Below are positions 29,059-29,343 of a stretch of DNA of 29,343 bases, piece by piece; position 1 is the stretch's first letter; each line of letters opens with the position of its first letter. The translations under genes and the position numbers were made by a program. The notes beneath the pieces were generated by a model. That model did not search any database, was not told where the DNA came from, and saw nothing but the letters and a program-made list of their open reading frames with translations. The DNA is from Haplomitrium mnioides (taxonomy: Eukaryota; Marchantiophyta; Haplomitriopsida; Calobryales), in contig JBNGIS010012497.1 in the NCBI GenBank assembly GCA_049999725.1, positions 1 through 29,343 on the forward strand, in the 5' to 3' direction.

Positions 29059-29343
29059 AGTTATATTGAAAATAACTCAAAATTCATCTCAAAATTCAAG
29101 AAGTAGAATAAATAGGATGAATTATTGTAGCTCATTTTCTCAAATAGTTCTATTGAAAATAACTCAAATTTCATCTCGAAATTCAAGAAGTAGAATAAAT
29201 AAGATGAATGATTGTAGCTCATTTTCTTAATGAGTTCTATTGAAAAAAACTTAAACTTCATCTCAAATTCAAGAAGTATAATAATTAAGATGAATCATTG
29301 TAGCTCGTTTTCTCATAGAGTTCTATTGAAAATAACTAAAATT
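29059..29343 (+). repeat. 87-bp tandem repeat in Z's LTR
   Basis: Units marked by ATTGAAAA start at 29065, 29152, 29239 and 29325 (steps 87, 87, 86). Each contains ATTCAAGAAGTA and TTGTAGCTC. At least 3.2 copies are visible, continuing past the window. It lies downstream of the TATA box, so it would be in transcribed sequence. Confidence 0.92.

Larger units (their letters stand above)
27155..29343 (+). mobile_element. Element Z: 3' part of a Ty3/gypsy chromovirus
   Basis: Integrase, chromodomain, then a TATA-bearing AT-rich LTR that runs off the right edge. Base composition is clearly more AT-rich than in the A/X/BD family. Its upstream pol is interrupted by element A, so Z is the oldest host layer visible. 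Confidence 0.85.
28625..29343 (+). mobile_element. 3' LTR of chromovirus Z (start only)
   Basis: TGTAATAG at 28625 follows a purine-rich stretch (AGAAGACGAGGATTA), 67 bases after the chromodomain stop. TATAAATA lies at 28863-28870. The LTR end is not in the window, and without the 5' LTR the start is an estimate. Confidence 0.62.

Overview
This window looks like intergenic heterochromatin from a land-plant nuclear genome with many repeats. I see no host gene, tRNA, rRNA or CRISPR array. Everything I can explain is Ty3/gypsy LTR retrotransposon DNA, in at least six pieces nested inside one another. A plant is indicated by a chromovirus integrase with a C-terminal chromodomain, an Athila/Tat-like integrase tail (FPGKL..RW.GPF), and layered LTR insertions. 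I cannot name the species.

Nesting, oldest to youngest, inferred from junctions. (Z) A chromovirus remnant at the right edge (27155-29343, + strand): broken integrase, chromodomain and the start of a 3' LTR. (A) A + strand Athila/Tat-like element inserted into Z's pol. Its gag, three zinc knuckles, protease, RT, RNase H and integrase lie at 5469-10710 with about 16 in-frame stops. Its short 3' LTR (about 2.2 kb) is split into 10873-11842 and 25919-27154. (X) A + strand element inserted into A's gag. Only its pol tail, PPT and 3.83-kb 3' LTR are visible (1272-5468). (BD) A complete minus-strand element at 11843-25913 inside A's 3' LTR, with a perfect 5-bp target duplication GCTAC. It has two LTRs of about 3.5-3.6 kb, a PBS, gag and protease, but no RT, RNase H or integrase. 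(C) A 3787-bp solo LTR (16586-20372, +) inserted into BD's protease reading frame. (Y) A minus-strand LTR (1-1271) abutting X's pol remnant. It runs off the left edge and contains a 100-N gap.

X, BD and A share the same PPT, LTR ends and pol tail. X and BD have both lost the RT-RNase H-integrase block and carry LTRs about 1.5 kb longer than A's. They look like non-autonomous derivatives that would need enzymes from an A-like element. The extra LTR block holds a degenerate tandem array with a period of about 48 bp. All the long and short LTRs share a downstream zone with three GC-rich modules, ACGT-core (bZIP-like) motifs, a TATA box and, in most copies, AATAAA. A PPT-like motif recurs inside the LTR. 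A short GT-AG candidate intron lies between pol and the PPT in all three copies that retain this region.

All coding copies are dead. Many stops sit where relatives or family motifs have Trp, Gln or Arg codons, as expected from C-to-T decay of methylated repeats.
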